The notes under the pieces are model-generated. The model was not told the origin of the DNA, ran no database searches, and saw nothing but the letters and a program-made list of their open reading frames with translations. 39,864 bases of DNA from an uncultured Erysipelotrichaceae bacterium (GTDB lineage: Bacteria > Bacillota_I > Bacilli_A > RFN20 > CAG-288): the NCBI GenBank assembly GCA_902772915.1, contig CACYCE010000051.1:1-39864 (forward strand), written 5' to 3'. Every line of letters begins with the position of its first letter. Positions within the stretch are counted from its first letter, which is position 1. The position numbers were made by a program, and so were the translations under genes. This document shows positions 1-8,729 of the stretch, piece after piece.

Positions 1-1233
1 ATTATCGATATTCATACCTAATTCTTTCATTCTTTGAGTTAGTTTATCATAATCAGCTTCTCTTTCACTTCCACCGACTAATTCACCAATCTCAGGAACT
101 AATAAGTCAACAGCAGCAACGGTCTTACCATCTTCGTTCTGCTTCATATAGAAAGCTTTAATTTCTTTAGGATAATTAGTTAAGAAGATAGGACCTTTAA
201 AGACTTCCTCAGTTAAATATCTCTCATGTTCAGATTCTAAATCTAAGCCCCAGAAGATATTAGGATTATTGAATTTATGGCCATTTTCTTTAGCCTTTAA
301 TAAGATGTTGATAGCTTCAGTATAATCAACTTGGGTAAAAGGTTTATTGACAAAATCATCCAATCTCTTCTTCAAGCCGGTATCAACCCACTTATTGAAA
401 AATTCGATTTCATCAGGACAGTTAGCTTGGACGTATTTAACAATATATTTAAGGAAATCTTCAATTAAATCCATATCGTCATATAAATCTGCAAAAGCAA
501 TTTCAGGTTCAATCATCCAGAATTCTGCAGCGTGGTGAGTAGTATTAGATTTTTCAGCTCTAAAAGTAGGGCCGAAAGTATAAACATCTCTAAAAGCCAT
601 AGCGAAAGGCTCGACGTGAAGTTGACCCGAAACTGTTAAAGAGACATCTTTACCAAAATAAGAATCAGGGTGAGAAATATCAGTGATAACTCTAAAAGTA
701 TCACCCGCTCCTTCAGCATCGTTACTAGTTAAAATAGGAGTGTGAACATAGACAAAACCTTCACCTTGGAAAAATTCGTGAACAGCCATAGATAAAACTG
801 ATCTCACTCTGTAGACCGCTCTAAAAGTGTTAGTACGAGGTCTTAAATGAGGGATGGTTCTTAAAAATTCTAAACTTGTCTTCTTCTTTTGAAGAGGATA
901 AGATTCATCAACTCCTCCCACAACTTTAACGCTATTTAAAATAATCTCGACAGGTTGAGGAGCATCAGGAGTTAAATGGACGCTTCCTTGAATGGAAATA
1001 GAAGCACCTAATCTCAATTTTTCGATTTCCTCAAAACCGGGAGTCTGTTCAGAATAAACTAATTGAGCATTCTTAAAACAGGTACCATCATTGAAAGTTA
1101 AAAAACCAACTTTACCCATGAAGCGGTTATTAATAACCCAACCGTCGATTGCAACTTCGTAACCGTCAGCTAAAGATTTGTCGTAAGTACCCTCAAACAA
1201 TTCTCTAATAGTAATGTAATTTGCTTTTGTCAT
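1..1233 (-). CDS. asnS: Asparaginyl-tRNA synthetase (partial, C-terminus beyond left edge)
   Basis: Class II aminoacyl-tRNA synthetase that charges tRNA-Asn with asparagine in the cytoplasm. I translated 411 codons from the ATG at 1231-1233; the reading frame is still open at base 1, so the C-terminus, including class II motif 3, lies outside the window. Residues about 25-105 form the OB-fold anticodon-binding domain. The catalytic part shows the segment HTPILTSNDAEGAGDTF (164-180), close to the AsnRS signature, and motif 2 FRAEKSN (224-230) followed by HHAAEFWMIEPE. The SEGAGD-type sequence separates it from AspRS and LysRS. A GGGG-containing ribosome binding site lies about 10 bases before the ATG, and a TATAAT-like box lies at 1255-1260 on the minus strand. 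It may also receive readthrough from tsaD upstream. The family is about 430-465 residues long, so roughly 50 residues are missing. Confidence 0.95.
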   Translation of the reverse strand, partial: MTKANYITIRELFEGTYDKSLADGYEVAIDGWVINNRFMGKVGFLTFNDGTCFKNAQLVYSEQTPGFEEIEKLRLGASISIQGSVHLTPDAPQPVEIILNSVKVVGGVDESYPLQKKKTSLEFLRTIPHLRPRTNTFRAVYRVRSVLSMAVHEFFQGEGFVYVHTPILTSNDAEGAGDTFRVITDISHPDSYFGKDVSLTVSGQLHVEPFAMAFRDVYTFGPTFRAEKSNTTHHAAEFWMIEPEIAFADLYDDMDLIEDFLKYIVKYVQANCPDEIEFFNKWVDTGLKKRLDDFVNKPFTQVDYTEAINILLKAKENGHKFNNPNIFWGLDLESEHERYLTEEVFKGPIFLTNYPKEIKAFYMKQNEDGKTVAAVDLLVPEIGELVGGSEREADYDKLTQRMKELGMNIDN

Positions 1234-1254
1234 AAATAAGAATCCCCTTTTTCT

Positions 1255-1260
1255 ATTATA
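1255..1260 (-). promoter_or_regulatory. Possible -10 box of asnS
   Basis: A perfect TATAAT on the minus strand lies 21 bases before the asnS ATG. I see no good -35 hexamer at 16-18 bases spacing, so this is a tentative call. It falls in the 61-base gap between tsaD and asnS, the only sizeable gap in this part of the minus-strand gene run. Confidence 0.35.
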
Positions 1261-1294
1261 ATTTTATTCTACGAATAATTCATTAATTTTTAGA

Positions 1295-2308
1295 TTATCT
1301 ATATCCTAATTCTTCACTAGCTTTAGGAGAGAAATCTAGACTATCTCTAATACCATTTTTATACATGCGGTAACCGATTTTTGCTATCATCGCCGCATTA
1401 TCAGTAGTACACCAGAGAGGAGGAATTAAAATTTCATATTTCTTTCCACCTCTAGCTAAGATTTGTTCTCTTAAATAAGAATTAGCGGAGACTCCTCCGC
1501 CCATGATAATTTGCTTAACTTGATATTTCTCAGCAGCTAATAAAGCTTTATCAAGGAGTTGATCTACGAAAGCTTTTTCTACTGAGAAAGCGTATTTTTT
1601 AACCATCTCTTCATCGAGTTCACCTTTTTCTTTTCTAGCTCTAATATCTCTAATTAAAGATGACTTTAAACCTGAATAAGAGAGATTGAAACCACTAGCT
1701 TTTACTTTAGATAATTTGAAAGTCTCGATATTGTGATCCTTAGTCAATTTATCTATAGCGACTCCCCCTGGATAAGGTAACCCTAATTCCCTAGCGACTT
1801 TATCTAAAGATTCACCTATAGCATCATCTAAAGTTTCACCAATAATTTTAAAATTCAGGTGATCTTTCATATAAACTAATTCAGAATTACCTCCAGAAGC
1901 AACAATAGCTAATAGAGGGAATTTGAAATCTCCTGCAAATTCATTAGCGTAAATATGCCCTGCTAAATGGTGAACATTAATTATAGGTATATTGTAATAA
2001 GCTGATATGGTCTTAGCAGCTAAACAACCTATATGTAAAGCTCCAATTAACCCAGGCTTACCAGTGACAGCTACGCAAGTTAATTGACTAGGATCAATCT
2101 TAGCTTTTTCAAAACATTCTTTCAAAACAAAACCGATATTTTCTAAATGCAATCTCGAAGCAATTTCCGGCATTACTCCACCGTATTGAATATGAGTGGC
2201 AATTTGAGTGGAAATGACATTTGATAAGATTTCTTTGCCATTTAAAAGAATCGAGGCACTAGTCTCGTCGCAACTAGATTCGATTCCTAAGACATATTCA
2301 TCTTTCAT
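1295..2308 (-). CDS. tsaD: tRNA N6-adenosine threonylcarbamoyltransferase TsaD
   Basis: TsaD transfers the threonylcarbamoyl group from TC-AMP to A37 of ANN-decoding tRNAs, working with TsaB and TsaE. The protein (337 residues) begins MKDEYVLGIESSCDETS, the canonical Gcp/Kae1 N-terminus of the ASKHA fold. The metal-binding HHLAGH motif is at 113-118 and GGVMPEIASRLH is at 43-54. The frame is open up to 2347, but the start at 2306-2308 fits the family and has AGGAG 7 bases before it; the adjacent ATG at 2309-2311 is the only other good choice. It overlaps the end of rimI by 11 bases, so translation is probably coupled. It is the last gene of the tsaE-tsaB-rimI-tsaD cluster. Confidence 0.96.
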   Translation of the reverse strand: MKDEYVLGIESSCDETSASILLNGKEILSNVISTQIATHIQYGGVMPEIASRLHLENIGFVLKECFEKAKIDPSQLTCVAVTGKPGLIGALHIGCLAAKTISAYYNIPIINVHHLAGHIYANEFAGDFKFPLLAIVASGGNSELVYMKDHLNFKIIGETLDDAIGESLDKVARELGLPYPGGVAIDKLTKDHNIETFKLSKVKASGFNLSYSGLKSSLIRDIRARKEKGELDEEMVKKYAFSVEKAFVDQLLDKALLAAEKYQVKQIIMGGGVSANSYLREQILARGGKKYEILIPPLWCTTDNAAMIAKIGYRMYKNGIRDSLDFSPKASEELGYR

Positions 2309-2741
2309 CATTAATCTCCTTACATAAACAATAAGCATCTTCGCCATTAGAGTAATAACCTTTGCGAGTTCTTTGATACTTAAACCCGTTTTTGGTATAG
2401 AGATTATTAGCTCTAATATTAGATTCTCTAACTTCTAAAAATATTCTTTCAATTCCTTTTTCTTTTAATATTTCTATTCCTTTTTCTAAAAGCTCACTTC
2501 CTTTACCTTGACCTTCAAAAGAAGAATCAACAGCGATAGAATACAATTCAGATTCATTCCCATTTATAGAAAATAAAGCGTAACCAATGATATTATCTTC
2601 TTCTAATTTAATAAATAGATAAGAAGGATCATCTACGATTCTTGAAAAGAATTCTTCTCCTAAAATAGATTTCATTCTCTTAGATTCTATAGAGACAATT
2701 TCTTTTAAATCACAAGATTTAACTTTAGATATTTTAGTCAT
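2298..2741 (-). CDS. rimI: Ribosomal protein S18-alanine N-acetyltransferase RimI
   Basis: A GNAT-fold acetyltransferase of 147 residues, the usual RimI length. In the family it acetylates the N-terminal alanine of ribosomal protein S18 using acetyl-CoA. The acetyl-CoA pyrophosphate loop is visible as QGKGSELLEKG (78-88), preceded by beta-4 LYSIAVDSSF, and the C-terminal NLYTKNGF segment contains the usual catalytic-tyrosine region. Its position between tsaB and tsaD is the conserved Firmicutes arrangement and supports RimI over other GNATs. It overlaps tsaB by 8 bases and tsaD by 11 bases. A GAGGG sequence stands just before its ATG. The exact substrate is inferred from context. Confidence 0.88.
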   Translation of the reverse strand: MTKISKVKSCDLKEIVSIESKRMKSILGEEFFSRIVDDPSYLFIKLEEDNIIGYALFSINGNESELYSIAVDSSFEGQGKGSELLEKGIEILKEKGIERIFLEVRESNIRANNLYTKNGFKYQRTRKGYYSNGEDAYCLCKEINDER

Positions 2742-3357
2742 TATTCCCTCTTAAATATCTAGCTTTTAACGTTAAAGGTAATTCACTTAATTCGAAATAT
2801 TTTCTCCCTTTAATTAAAGCTTCATCCATAGATATAGAAACGATTTTATTATCTTTGAATCTAGATTTAGCTTCTTGTTCGAAATAAGGAAGAACCCCGA
2901 TAACTAATTCTTTATTCTCTTTTAAATAATTATCGACTTCTTCTTGTTCCATTCTTTTTTCATCAAATAGAGGTTTGGAATTGAAATACGCCCCTGCAAA
3001 ATAAGCGGAATTTCTAGCGTCTAGAAGCAGAAGTGATTTCCCTTCGATTAATGAAGACATAGCTTTTAAAGAAGAAGAAATATAAATTTTAACATTGCTA
3101 TTTAAAACCGCATAAGTCTTCGCCACAGTTAACCCAATTCTTTCTCCTGTATATGAACCAGGTCCATCAGTAACGTATATTTCATCAAAATCTTTAAATT
3201 CAATATTAGCTTTAGAGGCTCCTTCAATCATTTTAGGAATAATATTCTCAGAAGCATTTCTAAATTCTTCATCGTGGAAAGAATAAATAATTTCTTCATC
3301 TTTAAGAAGAACTAAAGTTAGACCTTTAGTAGAAGTATCAATTAAAATTCTATTCAT
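2734..3357 (-). CDS. tsaB: tRNA t6A synthesis protein TsaB
   Basis: TsaB (YeaZ) is the non-catalytic ASKHA-fold partner that dimerises with TsaD and is required for t6A37 modification. The 207-residue protein starts MNRILIDTSTKGLTL, the usual N-terminus, and carries the family hallmark GPGSYTGERIG at 65-75 (normally GPGSFTGLRIG). The C-terminal half is divergent, as is typical. The start has AAGGA 7 bases upstream. It overlaps tsaE by 8 bases and rimI by 8 bases, so the four genes are surely one transcript. Confidence 0.93.
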   Translation of the reverse strand: MNRILIDTSTKGLTLVLLKDEEIIYSFHDEEFRNASENIIPKMIEGASKANIEFKDFDEIYVTDGPGSYTGERIGLTVAKTYAVLNSNVKIYISSSLKAMSSLIEGKSLLLLDARNSAYFAGAYFNSKPLFDEKRMEQEEVDNYLKENKELVIGVLPYFEQEAKSRFKDNKIVSISMDEALIKGRKYFELSELPLTLKARYLRGNND

Positions 3358-3787
3358 ATTTAATTCCTTCCTCTATTTCAATTCTTCTCTTGTTTTTAGA
3401 TAAAGATGTAATTTTAACAGTGATTATATTACTTTCTTTGATGTAGTAAGATTCGATGAATTTAGGCCATTCGATATATGATATTCCATCTTTATTACCT
3501 ATTGATTCATCAAAGCCGATATCGGTAATTGCATCTTTATCTTCTAATCTATAAGCATCGATATGATAGAGATTTAATGTCTTACCTGAATATACTTTCA
3601 TAATGTTAAAAGTAGGAGAATTGACGATTTGTTTAATTCCTAAGCCAAGAGCGATTCCTTTACAAAAAGCAGTCTTGCCCGCTCCTAAATCACCAATAGC
3701 TAAAACTACTTCTCCTCCTTTAAAAGAAGAAGCGAGCATCTTACCTAATTTGATAGTCTCAGCGCTACTAGATGAAACAAATACCAT
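3350..3787 (-). CDS. tsaE: tRNA t6A synthesis ATPase TsaE
   Basis: TsaE (YjeE) is a small P-loop ATPase that resets the TsaBD complex during t6A synthesis. Residues 32-39 read GDLGAGKT, a Walker A motif, and SPTFNIMKVY (about 57-66) is the family's switch-like motif. The later segment YHIDAYRLED is also diagnostic. At 145 residues it has normal length. AGGAG lies 6 bases before the ATG. It lies 9 bases after the DUF402 gene and overlaps tsaB by 8 bases. Confidence 0.94.
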   Translation of the reverse strand: MVFVSSSSAETIKLGKMLASSFKGGEVVLAIGDLGAGKTAFCKGIALGLGIKQIVNSPTFNIMKVYSGKTLNLYHIDAYRLEDKDAITDIGFDESIGNKDGISYIEWPKFIESYYIKESNIITVKITSLSKNKRRIEIEEGIKYE

Positions 3788-3796
3788 TGCAATCTC

Positions 3797-4330
3797 CTAA
3801 TCTAATAAATTTAAAGTGTTTATAACTTGATATCTTTTATATAATTCTCTGTTAATGGCATCATCGAAAGGATATTTACCATTTTTAAGAAGTTCTTCAA
3901 CTTCTTCCATAGTCTTTTCTAAGACGAATTTCAATTTGTCAGAATAACCATAGAGTTCTGCGTTTTGCCTATATTCACCCCAGTCTACTTCTTTAACTTG
4001 TTTAGAAGCGAACTTCTTCAAATCCAAATCGTAATCGATGTAATAGTAAGTCGATCCGACTTTAACTGTAGGTGAAGCGATATTGACGTAATATTCAATT
4101 TTGTTTTCTCTAAACATCACGATAGCATTGTAGAATCTCTTTTTAGAAAGAATATAGAGGGCGCCTTCTTTCGCTCTCCATTCTCGTCCGTTGTGCTCAA
4201 TTACTTTAGCTCTATTTGCGCCGAGAAAATAAAAGTCGTCATCTTCTTTGATAGAAGATAAATACAACCACATTCTATGCGATGAAGAGTCGTGCTTAAA
4301 ACACTTCAATTGAACGAAGGATTTCGACAT
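3797..4330 (-). CDS. DUF402 family nucleoside tri/diphosphatase (Ntdp-like)
   Basis: The 177-residue protein matches the DUF402 family, whose Gram-positive members hydrolyse nucleoside tri- and diphosphates in a divalent-metal-dependent way. The recognisable core is YYVNIASPTVKVGSTYYY (80-97) followed by the acidic triplet DYDLD (D99, D101, D103), which are probable metal ligands, and then a helical C-terminus with YGYSDKLKFVLEK and GKYPFDD. The length fits the 170-180-residue family. It lies 17 bases after the DUF3137-like gene and 9 bases before tsaE, so it probably belongs to the same operon. No strong ribosome binding site is seen before its ATG. The substrate in this organism cannot be read from sequence. 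Confidence 0.8.
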   Translation of the reverse strand: MSKSFVQLKCFKHDSSSHRMWLYLSSIKEDDDFYFLGANRAKVIEHNGREWRAKEGALYILSKKRFYNAIVMFRENKIEYYVNIASPTVKVGSTYYYIDYDLDLKKFASKQVKEVDWGEYRQNAELYGYSDKLKFVLEKTMEEVEELLKNGKYPFDDAINRELYKRYQVINTLNLLD

Positions 4331-4347
4331 ATATTAAATTCTAAATG

Positions 4348-5901
4348 TTATTTACCTAAAGAAGACAAAGAAGAAATAACAGCACAAACTCTAACTAAAT
4401 CGTCTCTGTAGTGTTTAAAAGGTTCACCAGTACGAGGTTTATCAATAGGTACTTCCATGATAGCTTCAGAATAATTTAAACACCACTTTAGACCTTTAGG
4501 ATTAATTGAGAAAAAGGTGTTTTCCAATATACCATCGGAATTGAAATCATTTAACAAAGCGACAATTTCAGGAGTGAAGGCTTTTCTAGCATCATCACCT
4601 TGGGTTGACCAAACTAAATAATCGTCTTTTAAGTTATCGATTTTAACTTCTAAATAGCCATCTAAATAAGTGGGTAAATAAGCGTTCTTACCTCTTAATA
4701 AGACGATGATATCTCCTGTACCTTCTAAGGCTAAAGGATAAGTAATATACTTACCAAAGCAAGCGTAAGATTCAGCAGGTAATTTCTTCTTATCAACTTG
4801 AGAATAATCTTTACCATCAGCGGGATTTTGATAAGGAACTCTAACGGCGACTTCAGAGACAGTCATTTCTCTATTCAAGTAATTGACTTTAACGATATTT
4901 CTAGAATTAATAGCGTTAATTGTATCAAAGTAATGAGCTTCAATAATCATCTCTAAATCAACATGACCTTTAACTGAATATTGAGGATCACCAAAATTAT
5001 CATCAGTAAAAACGTAAGAATTAACTAGACCGATTTCTTCTCTGACATATTTATCAACGTTAGTGTAAGCTTTCTTATTCATCCTAGCTGAGATGATAAA
5101 GGAAGTGACTAAACCCGCACCTAAAATGCCAAATACAGTCCAAGCAATCCATCTTAAATTCCCAGGTAAGAATCTATATAATAAGTAACCTCCTACGATA
5201 CCAGCGATTAAAATTAACATGGTAATAGTGGAGAACATACGAGATTTAGACATACCTTTTTTAAAGGTAGATCTTAATTTCTCAACTTCTTCTTCACAAT
5301 TTTCACCTTTGAAAGCAGAAATAGGCTCGAATGTGTTTTTCGCCATTTCAGTTTGAGAAATTTTCTTTTCTTCCTCTTCTCTAGCAGCTTCTTCACCTAT
5401 GCCGTATTCATCTTTGAAAGTATCTTCAATCTTACGATCGATTTCTTGCTCTTTCTTCTTTTCTTCTTCTAATCTAACCGCATTATCAATAGCGACTAAA
5501 TCATCGACATCGCTAACTTCATTTTTAGAGAGAATCAATTCATCTTTAGAAGGCTCAGAAGAAATTCTATAATTGTCTTTTTGTTCATCTAAAGCAGGAT
5601 TTTCCTCGACTTTAGATTCTTCAATATTTTTATCTTCCTTTACTTCAACTGCTTCTTGTTTGACATCTTCAACCTTATTTTCAACAGGTCTAGATTCTTT
5701 CTTGGCAGGAGCCTTTTTAGCTTTCTTATCTACAGGCTTAGTTTCTTTTTTAGGTTTATTATCTTTATTCTTACCTAATTCTACTACAACTGTAGAATTC
5801 TTTCTCTTCTTAGCAGGTTTTGCATTATCTTTAGTGCTAGCTAAATTTTTACCATTAACTTTCGCTTTTTTAGAAGCGTCATCTTTCTTCTTGGCTGGCA
5901 T
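4348..5901 (-). CDS. DUF3137-like membrane protein with long Lys/Glu-rich N-terminal tail
   Basis: A 517-residue protein of unknown function. Residues 1-190 are low-complexity and rich in Lys, Glu, Ala and Pro (it begins MPAKKKDD), presumably a disordered cytoplasmic tail. Two hydrophobic segments follow at about 224-243 and 250-271. The C-terminal 240 residues form a soluble domain resembling DUF3137, with a segment around TQGDDARKAFTPEIVALL that matches the family's conserved region. An in-frame ATG exists at 5916, but it is part of the ribosome binding site: GGAGG sits 8 bases before the ATG at 5899-5901, so I chose that start. A related protein lies at 11037-12062. The family is known mostly from genome annotation; I assign no function. 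Confidence 0.72.
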   Translation of the reverse strand: MPAKKKDDASKKAKVNGKNLASTKDNAKPAKKRKNSTVVVELGKNKDNKPKKETKPVDKKAKKAPAKKESRPVENKVEDVKQEAVEVKEDKNIEESKVEENPALDEQKDNYRISSEPSKDELILSKNEVSDVDDLVAIDNAVRLEEEKKKEQEIDRKIEDTFKDEYGIGEEAAREEEEKKISQTEMAKNTFEPISAFKGENCEEEVEKLRSTFKKGMSKSRMFSTITMLILIAGIVGGYLLYRFLPGNLRWIAWTVFGILGAGLVTSFIISARMNKKAYTNVDKYVREEIGLVNSYVFTDDNFGDPQYSVKGHVDLEMIIEAHYFDTINAINSRNIVKVNYLNREMTVSEVAVRVPYQNPADGKDYSQVDKKKLPAESYACFGKYITYPLALEGTGDIIVLLRGKNAYLPTYLDGYLEVKIDNLKDDYLVWSTQGDDARKAFTPEIVALLNDFNSDGILENTFFSINPKGLKWCLNYSEAIMEVPIDKPRTGEPFKHYRDDLVRVCAVISSLSSLGK

Positions 5902-5923
5902 TGACTTTTCCTCCATATATTAA

Positions 5924-5950
5924 AAACAAGCGGAATTTATCCACTTGTTT
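5924..5950 (-). terminator. Hairpin after the HD/HD-GYP gene or in the leader of the DUF3137-like gene
   Basis: On the minus strand AAACAAG and CTTGTTT pair with a following G-T wobble and GGA/TCC, leaving a small loop, and a run of five T overlaps the 3' arm. This looks like a modest intrinsic terminator for the glycogen operon. A TATAAT at 5951-5956 lies just upstream of the hairpin, so it could alternatively form the first part of the downstream gene's leader RNA. Confidence 0.5.
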
Positions 5951-5989
5951 ATTATATACCATAATTAATAATTTATATAAATAAATTAT

Positions 5990-7303
5990 CTATCTTTCCC
6001 AGACGTCGGAAAACTTCAAAATTTCTCTTTCAGCCTTTAAGGATTTAATGTTTCTAAACATCCTATTTTGATGTCTTTGAAGGTAAGCTGCAATCTCCTC
6101 TCGATTATCTATATAAAGTTGAACGAGATTCTTGTCAATCTTATTCTCTTTTACCATCTCTTCAAGAGCTTTGATAGTCTCATCCATAGAATAAGCATCT
6201 TTATAACTGCGCCCTGCTATCATCGCCGCGATAACATCGGATATAGCGCATATTCTCATAGGTAAATTAATTTCATCTCCTTTTAAATGTTTAGGATAGC
6301 CTGAACCATCTAATCTCTCGTGGTGAGAATAAGCGTATTCAACGACGATTTTATCATTGAAAACATTAGATAAAATCTCTTTGGAATATTCGATATGACG
6401 CATCATTATCATCGTTTCTTCCTTAGTTAATTTACCAGGTTTTTCGAGGATTTCATGGGAAATTCTCACTTTCCCTATATCCCCAAATAGGCAGGCTGTA
6501 TAGATTACGCAAGTCGTGTGTAAATCGAGATTAGTTAACTTAGAAAAGATGTATCCCATCGACGCTGATAATCTAGCGTGATACATAGTTTCAAAGTTGT
6601 AGAATTCAATACAATAAGTGACCATCAACAAATAAGATCTAATTAAATCTCTTCTAAAATAGATAGTCGTCATATAATCGTCAATCGTAGATTTATAAGC
6701 TCCAGATTTAACCTGTTCAATGAGGTTAGTTCTCTCTAGAATCTCAATCATGTCTTCACAGTCTTTAGGAGCAAAATAACTCCCTTTACCACCGTTAATT
6801 AAACTGATAATCTCTTCTGGAGAGAAACCCATACTTATCCATCTATCAACGTGATCGCATAAATTAATCATGACGCCGTATTTGTAATAAGCATCCTTTT
6901 GAGGTCTATCATATCTTCCGTGTTGAAATAAAACTATAGCGGAAAAGTCTTTTAATGGTGAAAAATATTTCAAGAATAAATAAGAAGATAAGGCTCTATC
7001 GTATGAAGTTGAAAAATCAAATTCAGAAATCATCTTGTCATTTGAGGAAGATGATTGCCATATTTTACCAATATCGTGAAATAAAGATGACAAAACCAAA
7101 ATGCGAGTAGTCTTAATATCGTACCCTTGTTTTTTAGCAAGATTGAGAGTGATAAATCCCAACCTTTCACCTTGATCGAGGAAAGATGTTCCGATTTCTG
7201 AGAGCATTTCCCTAATTAAATGCCAGGCATTAGAGACACTAAATAAGGATATAAACTCATCGTATTCATCTTTCGAAAAGTCTTTTAAACCATTTTTCTC
7301 CAT
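5990..7303 (-). CDS. Tandem HD / HD-GYP domain protein, last gene of the glycogen operon
   Basis: The 437-residue protein has two HD-type phosphohydrolase domains. The N-terminal one has FHDIGK with H76-D77, then FQHGRYDRP (H128) and LCDHVDR (D150). The C-terminal one has the HD-GYP hallmark HHERLDGSGYP (327-337) and a PGKLTKEE segment (289-296), but its HD pair is changed to GD (G274-D275). HD-GYP proteins are c-di-GMP phosphodiesterases or related signalling hydrolases; no GGDEF, EAL or sensor domain is present here. It starts 2 bases after glgA with only a weak ribosome binding site, so its synthesis is probably coupled to glgA. Activity and substrate are uncertain because both metal sites look incomplete. 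Confidence 0.82.
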   Translation of the reverse strand: MEKNGLKDFSKDEYDEFISLFSVSNAWHLIREMLSEIGTSFLDQGERLGFITLNLAKKQGYDIKTTRILVLSSLFHDIGKIWQSSSSNDKMISEFDFSTSYDRALSSYLFLKYFSPLKDFSAIVLFQHGRYDRPQKDAYYKYGVMINLCDHVDRWISMGFSPEEIISLINGGKGSYFAPKDCEDMIEILERTNLIEQVKSGAYKSTIDDYMTTIYFRRDLIRSYLLMVTYCIEFYNFETMYHARLSASMGYIFSKLTNLDLHTTCVIYTACLFGDIGKVRISHEILEKPGKLTKEETMIMMRHIEYSKEILSNVFNDKIVVEYAYSHHERLDGSGYPKHLKGDEINLPMRICAISDVIAAMIAGRSYKDAYSMDETIKALEEMVKENKIDKNLVQLYIDNREEIAAYLQRHQNRMFRNIKSLKAEREILKFSDVWER

Positions 7304-7305
7304 TT

Positions 7306-8727
7306 TTATCTACTTAATAACATTTTATATAACTTGATGTATTCTTCAACTTGCTTATCCCAAGAAAAGTCTTCTTTCATAGCGTTTTTAATAAGTGTGT
7401 TCAATTTATTTTTATAGAACATGTTACAAACATAACCTATAGAATAATCAAAGCAATTCTCATCCCAAGAAGCAAAAGCAAAACCAGTCGCTCCTTCGTG
7501 AGAATCATAGTAAGATTTAACAGTATCGTTTAATCCACCGACTTTAGCAACGATAGGTAAAGTACCATAATGCATAGCGATAATTTGACCTAATCCACAA
7601 GGTTCAAATTTAGAAGGCATTAAGAAGAAGTCGCTACCTCCGTAAATGAGATTAGCTAAGCCTTCGGAATAGCCCATATAAATCTTTAGATTCTCAGGAT
7701 ACAGTTTAGCTAAATGCTTTAATTCTTCTTCAATCATGTATTCACCTTGACCTAAAAAAATTAATTTAGCTTTGTTTTTAACAATTTCAGGAACAATTCT
7801 TAATACTCTATCAATACCCTTTTGAGAAGTTAATCTTGAAACTAATCCAAATACAGGAACATCTTCTTCAGGATTCTTAAAGCCCATCTTCGTTAACAAA
7901 GCGACTTTGTTAGCTTTCTTACCTTCTTTGTAAGTCTTGACATTATAATTTTGAACTAATTCTTTATCAGTCTCAGGATTGAAAGAATCATAATCTAAAC
8001 CATTGACGATACCAAACATATCCGACTGACGATATCTGATGACGTTGCCTATGCCATTGAAATCAGTCTGATTATCTAATAATTCATGAGCGTGAGTTAT
8101 AGAAACTGTAGTGATCGCATCACAAGTAGCTATACCTCCTTTCAACATGGAGACCATGTTGTTGAATTTTAACAAGCCATCTGAGTAATAGACGACTGGT
8201 AAATTCAATAAATCTCCTAAAGACATAGGATTCAAATAGCCTTGGAAAGCAGGGTTATGAATCGTCAATAAGGAGCGGAATTTCAAACCTGCATGTGCGC
8301 AAAGAAGAGGAATTAAAGCAGCTTGCCAATCGTGAACGTGAATGATATCAACCTTCATTCCCATGTGAATTACAGCTTTAGCGACGGTCAATTGAAAGAA
8401 AGAAAATCTCTCTGCATCATCACCGTAGCCGTAAATACCATCGCGACCAAAATACTGATCACATTCGACAAAATAGAAATCAACACCTTCTTTTTGATCG
8501 TAAATAATATTCGCGTGAGTCATTCTCCAACCTTGAGCGACATCGAAAGAATCGACCCACTTATACATATCTTTAACTTTCTCTTTACCCTTTCTGTAAA
8601 ATGGTAAAAAGACTGAGACTTTGTGCCCTTTTCTAACTAAAGCTTTAGAAAGTCCCCAAACAACATCGGCGAGTCCACCAGTTTTAACAAAAGGCGAAGA
8701 TTCACCAGCGGCAAATAAAATATTCAT
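7306..8727 (-). CDS. glgA: Glycogen synthase GlgA
   Basis: A GT5 retaining glucosyltransferase that extends alpha-1,4-glucan from ADP-glucose. The protein is 473 residues, normal for bacterial GlgA (about 475-480). The N-terminus MNILFAAGESSPFVKTGGLADV contains the KTGGL ADP-glucose-binding loop at about 15-19. The second Rossmann domain carries GLVSRLTSQKG and the C-terminal EPCGLGQIIAM segment, equivalent to the E-x7-E motif. It starts 2 bases after glgD without a clear ribosome binding site, indicating translational coupling. The order glgC-glgD-glgA is typical of Firmicutes; branching enzyme glgB and phosphorylase glgP are not in the window. Confidence 0.96.
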   Translation of the reverse strand: MNILFAAGESSPFVKTGGLADVVWGLSKALVRKGHKVSVFLPFYRKGKEKVKDMYKWVDSFDVAQGWRMTHANIIYDQKEGVDFYFVECDQYFGRDGIYGYGDDAERFSFFQLTVAKAVIHMGMKVDIIHVHDWQAALIPLLCAHAGLKFRSLLTIHNPAFQGYLNPMSLGDLLNLPVVYYSDGLLKFNNMVSMLKGGIATCDAITTVSITHAHELLDNQTDFNGIGNVIRYRQSDMFGIVNGLDYDSFNPETDKELVQNYNVKTYKEGKKANKVALLTKMGFKNPEEDVPVFGLVSRLTSQKGIDRVLRIVPEIVKNKAKLIFLGQGEYMIEEELKHLAKLYPENLKIYMGYSEGLANLIYGGSDFFLMPSKFEPCGLGQIIAMHYGTLPIVAKVGGLNDTVKSYYDSHEGATGFAFASWDENCFDYSIGYVCNMFYKNKLNTLIKNAMKEDFSWDKQVEEYIKLYKMLLSR

Positions 8728-8729
8728 TT

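Noticed and set aside
5990-7303. Cyclic-di-GMP synthase or dual enzyme
   Set aside because: No GGDEF or EAL motif is present; only HD and HD-GYP features are seen.
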